A stretch of 47,649 nt of DNA from Nocardioides stalactiti (GTDB lineage: Bacteria > Actinomycetota > Actinomycetes > Propionibacteriales > Nocardioidaceae): positions 1 to 47,649 of the forward strand of contig NZ_JACEFC010000022.1 in assembly GCF_014180715.1 (NCBI RefSeq), in the 5' to 3' direction. Both the position numbers and the translations under genes were made by a program. The notes beneath the pieces were generated by a model. It was not told where the DNA came from. It made no database searches and saw nothing but the letters and a program-made list of their open reading frames with translations. Positions 43,701 through 47,649 of this stretch are shown here, piece by piece. The first letter of the stretch is position 1. Each line of letters opens with the position of its first letter.

Positions 43701-45451
43701 GCATCCGGTCGCGGGTCGCCCGGCTCGTGCACCGGCCTGACCGCGACGAGCGGGGCGCGACGGGCATCTTCGTCGCGGTCCTGGTGAGCCTGGTCCTGCT
43801 GGCGACGGCGGCGTTCGCCATCGACCTCGGCATGCAGCGCGCCGGTCGCCGTGACATGCAGACCGTGGCCGACATGGTGGCCCTCGACATGGGTCGGCTC
43901 ATCGACGGCCGGACCCGCGCCCAGATCGAGGCCGGGGGAGCGAACGACCCGGCGGCCGCGGCGCAGCTCAACTGGAGCGTCGCCAACAACTCCGGCGAGA
44001 CCATCGGCGAACCCCCGGACGTCACGGCGTACTGGGTCCAGGTCGCTGCCGACGGCACGTACCCCGAGGCCGGGGGCATCCCCGTGCAGGTCGGCTCCGC
44101 GCAGGTGCCCAACGGGGTCGTCATCATCGCCGGCACCGACCTCGGCTTCTCGTTCGGCGGGGTGACCGGGGTCGCGAGCGGCGACGTCCAGCGCTCCGCC
44201 GTGGCGACGGCCGAGGAGTCGGCGTGCTTCAGCGTGGGGTCCTACGCCGCGCGCCTCGACACGAGCAGCTCCGCGCTGCTCAACCCGATCCTCGAGGGCA
44301 TCCTCGGCGGCGGCATCGACCTCGACGCGCTCAGCTACAACGGTCTCGTGGCTGCCGACGTGAGCCTGCTCGACCTCGCCGTCGAGCTCGGGCTGGGGTC
44401 CGTCGACGAGCTGCTCGCGGCCGACGTCAACGCGGGCTCGCTGCTCATCGCGGCCGCCAACGTGCTGCAGGCGGACGGCACCTCGGACCTCAACGTCCTC
44501 AACCTGGTCGGGGCCCAGCTGGGCGGCATCGCGATCTCGCTGGGCGACCTGGTGACGGCCGAGCCCGGCGCCGGCGCGGCCGAGACGGCGACGATCAACG
44601 TGTTCGACCTGCTCGCCGGCACCGTCCTCATCGCCAACGGGACCAATGCGCTCAGCATCCCCTCGCTCGCGGCCAACCTGCCACTGACCGGGACCGGGCT
44701 GACGACCAGCCTCACGCTCATCGAGAAGGCGCGGCAGCGGTGCGGCAAGATCGGCTCGCAGGCCGACACGGCCCAGGTCGCGCTCGGCATCTCCGGCCCC
44801 GTCGCCGCGCTGCCCAACATCCTCGGCCTGACCGCCTCCGCGACCGCCGACATCGCGGTCAACGTCGCCTCCGCCCGCGGGATCCTGACCGACATCGTGT
44901 GCGGCAGCGAGACCGCGGCCGACCCCAGCGGGGAGGACGTCCAGGTGACCAGCGGGGTCGTCGGTGCCTCGACCAAGGTCTCCGTCAACCTGTCCGGCAG
45001 CGTGCTCGGGCAGACCCTGCCCGGCCTCAGCGCACTGGCCCAGATCACCCTCGCCGGCCGGCTCGAGCTCACGGCGAGCACCGGCGACCCGTCGACGGTG
45101 CGGAACGCCCAGATCCGGGTGCCGAACAACCCCTCGGACTGGGGCGAGGCCTATCCGCTCGGATCGGGCGACCTCGGCCTCAACACCGCGAACGTGACGG
45201 CCACCTGGGTGACCGGGCCGACGGTCACCGTGCGGGTGCTCGGCATCCCGATCACGCTCAACGCCAACCAGCTGACGACCCTGCTCACCAACGTCGTGAC
45301 CGGGGTGACCAACACCGTCCTCCAGCCGGTGCTGACAGCGGTCAACGACTCGATCCTCTCCCCGCTGTTCGACCTGCTCGGCCTCAACGTCGGCGGCGCC
45401 GACGTCTACGGCCAGCGGCCGTACTGCAGCAACCCTCTGCTGGTCGGCTAG
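43697..45451 (+). CDS. TadG-like secreted/pilus-associated protein (copy 3)
   Basis: This 584-aa protein starts at TTG 43697 inside the TadE stop. It has DERGATGIFVAVLVSLVLLA, the hydrophobic helix and IDLGMQRAGRRDMQTVADMVA, then a long extracellular region with four cysteine sites (ESACF, RQRCGK, DIVCGS, PYCSN). It is more distant from copies 1 and 2 but ends similarly (LNVGGADVYGQRPYC). Coupling to TadE suggests it works with it. Ends before a strong hairpin. Confidence 0.78.
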   Translation: MSIRSRVARLVHRPDRDERGATGIFVAVLVSLVLLATAAFAIDLGMQRAGRRDMQTVADMVALDMGRLIDGRTRAQIEAGGANDPAAAAQLNWSVANNSGETIGEPPDVTAYWVQVAADGTYPEAGGIPVQVGSAQVPNGVVIIAGTDLGFSFGGVTGVASGDVQRSAVATAEESACFSVGSYAARLDTSSSALLNPILEGILGGGIDLDALSYNGLVAADVSLLDLAVELGLGSVDELLAADVNAGSLLIAAANVLQADGTSDLNVLNLVGAQLGGIAISLGDLVTAEPGAGAAETATINVFDLLAGTVLIANGTNALSIPSLAANLPLTGTGLTTSLTLIEKARQRCGKIGSQADTAQVALGISGPVAALPNILGLTASATADIAVNVASARGILTDIVCGSETAADPSGEDVQVTSGVVGASTKVSVNLSGSVLGQTLPGLSALAQITLAGRLELTASTGDPSTVRNAQIRVPNNPSDWGEAYPLGSGDLGLNTANVTATWVTGPTVTVRVLGIPITLNANQLTTLLTNVVTGVTNTVLQPVLTAVNDSILSPLFDLLGLNVGGADVYGQRPYCSNPLLVG

Positions 45452-45477
45452 CAAGCCCGGTCAGCGTCCACAGTCCC

Positions 45478-45514
45478 GCCCGGGGCGGTCCGTCTCCACA
45501 ACGCCGCCCCGGGC
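45478..45514 (+). terminator. GC hairpin after the Tad-like cluster
   Basis: GCCCGGGGCGG and CCGCCCCGGGC form a perfect 11-bp stem with a 15-nt loop, 27 nt after the third TadG-like gene. It likely ends the Tad-like transcript before yraN. Confidence 0.6.
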
Positions 45515-45553
45515 CTGGGTCGTCCGTCGGCCGTCGCGGCGACGCTGGCGGGC

Positions 45554-45949
45554 ATGACAGAGGCAACGGCAGGCACCCCGTCCGGCACGACCGCCCAGGC
45601 CCGGCAGGCCCTCGGCGCCTACGGGGAGGCAGTGGCGACTCGTCACCTCCTCGACCAGGGCATGGTGCTGGTGGAGCGCAACTGGCGGTGCGACGAGGGT
45701 GAGATCGACGTCCTGCTCCGCGACGGAGCGACGCTCGTGGTGTGCGAGGTCAAGACCCGCAGCAGCCTGGAGGCGGGGACGCCCCACGAGGCGATCACCG
45801 ACGCCAAGCTCGCGCGGCTCAAGCGGCTCGGTGAGCGGTGGGCCACGGAGCGGGGCGTGCGGCCTGACGGGATCCGGGTCGACCTGGTCGCGGTCCTGCG
45901 ACCGCGCCGCGGTCCCGCGATCGTCGACCACGTGGCAGGGCTGTTCTGA
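45554..45949 (+). CDS. yraN: YraN family endonuclease-like protein (UPF0102)
   Basis: This 131-aa protein matches the YraN pattern: LGAYGEAVATRHLLDQGMVLVERNWRC, then GEIDVLLRDG and VVCEVKTRSS, which carry the Asp and Glu/Lys of a restriction-endonuclease-like fold. The biological role is unsettled. It directly precedes comM, as in other actinobacteria; its TGA shares one base with the comM ATG. Confidence 0.93.
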   Translation: MTEATAGTPSGTTAQARQALGAYGEAVATRHLLDQGMVLVERNWRCDEGEIDVLLRDGATLVVCEVKTRSSLEAGTPHEAITDAKLARLKRLGERWATERGVRPDGIRVDLVAVLRPRRGPAIVDHVAGLF

Positions 45950-47649
45950 TGCCGGTCTCGACCGCACTGTCCGTGGCCGTCAACGCGGCCCGCGGCCACC
46001 TCATCGACGTGCAGGCCGACGTCTCGACCGGCCAGGCCGGCATCACCCTCGTCGGCCGGGCCGACGCCGCCCTGCGCGAGGGGCAGGACCGGGTGCGGAT
46101 GGCGGTGACCAACAGCGGTCTGACGTGGCCGGCGTCCAAGCGCACCACGATCCTGCTGTCGCCGGCCGACCTCCCCAAGTCGGGCACCCACTTCGACGTC
46201 GCCATCGCCGTCGCGCTGCTCGCGGCCGACGAGGCGCTGCCGGCGGCGGCACTGCGCGGCACCGTGTTCATCGGTGAGCTGACCCTGACCGGTGGGCTCC
46301 GCCCCGCGACCGGGGTGCTCCCGATGGTGCTGGCCGCGGTCGAGCGCGGCGTCCGGCGGGTGTTCGTGCCGGAGCCCCAGCTGGCCGAGGCGCGGATGGT
46401 GCCCGGCCTCGAGGTCATCGGGGTCCGCTCCCTGGCCCAGGTGGTCGCCGTCCTCAAGGACGAGGAGGTCCCGGCGGCGCCGCCCGTGGTCGCTGCCTCC
46501 GGCACCCACCTGCTCACCTGGCGGGGCGAGGCACGCCTCGACGAGCTCGACTTCGCCGACCTCCACGGGCTGCGCGACGTGAAGTACGCCGTCGAGGTCG
46601 CTGCCGCCGGCGGCCACGCGATCCTGATGTCCGGGGCGAAGGGCGCGGGCAAGACGAGCATCGCCGAGCGGATCCCGACGATCCTGCCCGACCTCACGGC
46701 CGAGGAGTCCCTCGAGCTGACCGCGGTCCACTCGCTGGCCGGCGTGCTCGACCCTGCGCGCGGCATGGTGACCCGTCCGCCGTACGCCGCCCCCCACCAC
46801 GACGCGAGCAAGGCCAGCATCGTCGGCGGCGGACAGGGCCAGGTCCGTCCCGGCGAGATCAGCCGGGCCCACCTCGGAGTGCTGTTCCTCGACGAGTTCC
46901 CGCTCTTCCGGATCGACGTCATCGAGGCGCTCCGTCAACCGCTGGAGAGCGGTGACATCACCGTCGCCCGCCAGGAGGAGGCGGTGACCCTGCCGGCCCG
47001 GACCCTGCTGGTGCTGGCAGCCAACCCGTGTCCCTGTGGCGAGTACTCGACCGCCCCCGGTGCCAACGACTGCCAGTGCCTCGAGCGGGTCCGGCGCGAC
47101 TACCGTCGGCGCCTGTCCGGACCGATCGCCGACCGCATCGACATCACCCGCCTGGTGGTCCCGGCGCGGGGCTCGCAGATCGACCGGTTCCGGCCGGCGG
47201 AGTCCTCGGCCGAGATCCGGCGGCGTGTCGCCGCGGCGCGTGAGCGCCAGCACCGCCGCTTCGCCGGCCGCAGCTGGCGGCTCAACAGTCAGGTGCCGAG
47301 CCCGCTGCTCAAGCGTGAGTGGCCGGTCAGCGCGGCCGGGCAGCGGCTGATCGACACCCAGACCTACGGCGGTCGGCTCAGCGTGCGCGGCGCGGTCCGG
47401 GTGCAGCGGCTCGCCTGGACGGTCGCCGACCTGCGCTCGGTCCGGACCGGTGTCGACGTCCGGCCCGGTGAGGAGGAGGTCGCGGCCGCGCTGCGGCTGC
47501 GCCTGGGCGAGCCGCTCGAGCTCCGCACGTTCGAGGACGGTGCCGCCGGCGGCGTCAGGGACGCAGACAGGGGTGACGACGACGGGGGTGACGACGACGT
47601 CGGTGACGAGGACCTCGACGAGGTCGTTCCTCTACGGGCGGAGACCCGA
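45949..47649 (+). CDS. comM: ComM/YifB family Mg-chelatase-like AAA+ ATPase, partial at right edge
   Basis: The frame from ATG 45949 is open to the edge (567 codons seen). It has the N-terminal Lon-like domain (VSTGQAGITLVGRAD...), Walker A SGAKGAGKTS, Walker B GVLFLDEFPLF, NPCPCGEY and the sensor region SGPIADRIDI. ComM is a hexameric helicase that promotes branch migration in natural transformation. After the usual C-terminal helix region (LRLRLGEPLEL) the frame continues with an acidic, Asp/Gly-rich stretch. In related genomes dprA follows; here it would lie beyond the edge. Confidence 0.94.
   Translation, partial: MPVSTALSVAVNAARGHLIDVQADVSTGQAGITLVGRADAALREGQDRVRMAVTNSGLTWPASKRTTILLSPADLPKSGTHFDVAIAVALLAADEALPAAALRGTVFIGELTLTGGLRPATGVLPMVLAAVERGVRRVFVPEPQLAEARMVPGLEVIGVRSLAQVVAVLKDEEVPAAPPVVAASGTHLLTWRGEARLDELDFADLHGLRDVKYAVEVAAAGGHAILMSGAKGAGKTSIAERIPTILPDLTAEESLELTAVHSLAGVLDPARGMVTRPPYAAPHHDASKASIVGGGQGQVRPGEISRAHLGVLFLDEFPLFRIDVIEALRQPLESGDITVARQEEAVTLPARTLLVLAANPCPCGEYSTAPGANDCQCLERVRRDYRRRLSGPIADRIDITRLVVPARGSQIDRFRPAESSAEIRRRVAAARERQHRRFAGRSWRLNSQVPSPLLKREWPVSAAGQRLIDTQTYGGRLSVRGAVRVQRLAWTVADLRSVRTGVDVRPGEEEVAAALRLRLGEPLELRTFEDGAAGGVRDADRGDDDGGDDDVGDEDLDEVVPLRAETR

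Overview
The window is high-GC DNA with strong G/C preference at third codon positions and frequent GTG/TTG starts. It carries the actinobacterial gene order ftsY-amt-glnK-glnD-ffh ... rpsP-khpA-rimM-trmD ... rplS-lepB-rnhB-DUF2469 ... yraN-comM. This fits a Nocardioides-like member of the Propionibacteriales. The genus is inference; the phylum-level assignment is well supported.

Layout. (1) 1-14776 is an accessory surface-glycan locus. It holds a partial sulfotransferase, two tandem paralogous secreted propeller-like proteins, a second sulfotransferase, an NAD-dependent sugar epimerase, three paralogous two-gene glycosyltransferase modules (5823-7863, 7874-10452, 12679-14776), and, on the minus strand between modules 2 and 3, one open frame joining a 4Fe-4S APS/PAPS reductase (CysH) to a UDP-sulfoquinovose synthase (SqdB). 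Together these suggest a glycan or glycolipid carrying sulfate esters and/or sulfoquinovose. (2) 14892-22318 is core: a small membrane protein, ftsY, the nitrogen operon amt-glnK-glnD, a small membrane protein on the minus strand, and ffh. (3) 22398-28141 sits between ffh and rpsP: two secreted RTX-type proteins, an NYN-domain protein, a serine beta-lactamase-fold protein, an amidohydrolase and a small minus-strand gene. (4) 28474-32423 is rpsP-khpA-rimM-trmD (trmD fused to a GNAT domain), then a second amt. (5) 32490-36723 holds minus-strand Fic and heparinase II/III-like genes and a plus-strand membrane protein with a Pro/Gln/Tyr-rich tail. (6) 36926-39157 is rplS-lepB-rnhB-DUF2469. (7) 39291-45451 is a Tad-like secreted/pilin cluster of three large TadG-like paralogues and one TadE-like protein. 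(8) 45554-47649 is yraN and comM, which runs off the right edge.

How the parts connect. CysH makes sulfite and SqdB consumes sulfite with UDP-glucose, so the joined frame would couple supply and use. One of the neighbouring glycosyltransferases could then transfer the sulfonated sugar (inference). Both ammonium transporters carry upstream GAAAC/GTAAC-type elements with 11-bp phasing that match the actinobacterial GlnR pattern, linking them to amt-glnK-glnD nitrogen control. FtsY and Ffh, the receptor and core of the signal recognition particle, flank the nitrogen operon; LepB supplies the signal peptidase for the many secreted proteins in the window.

The most interesting items are the CysH-SqdB joined frame, the complementary loss of catalytic parts across the three glycosyltransferase modules, the phased GlnR-like boxes at both amt genes, a 48-bp perfect palindrome downstream of ftsY, and the three TadG-like paralogues with a shared C-terminal motif. 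No rRNA, tRNA, CRISPR array, IS element or integrase was seen.
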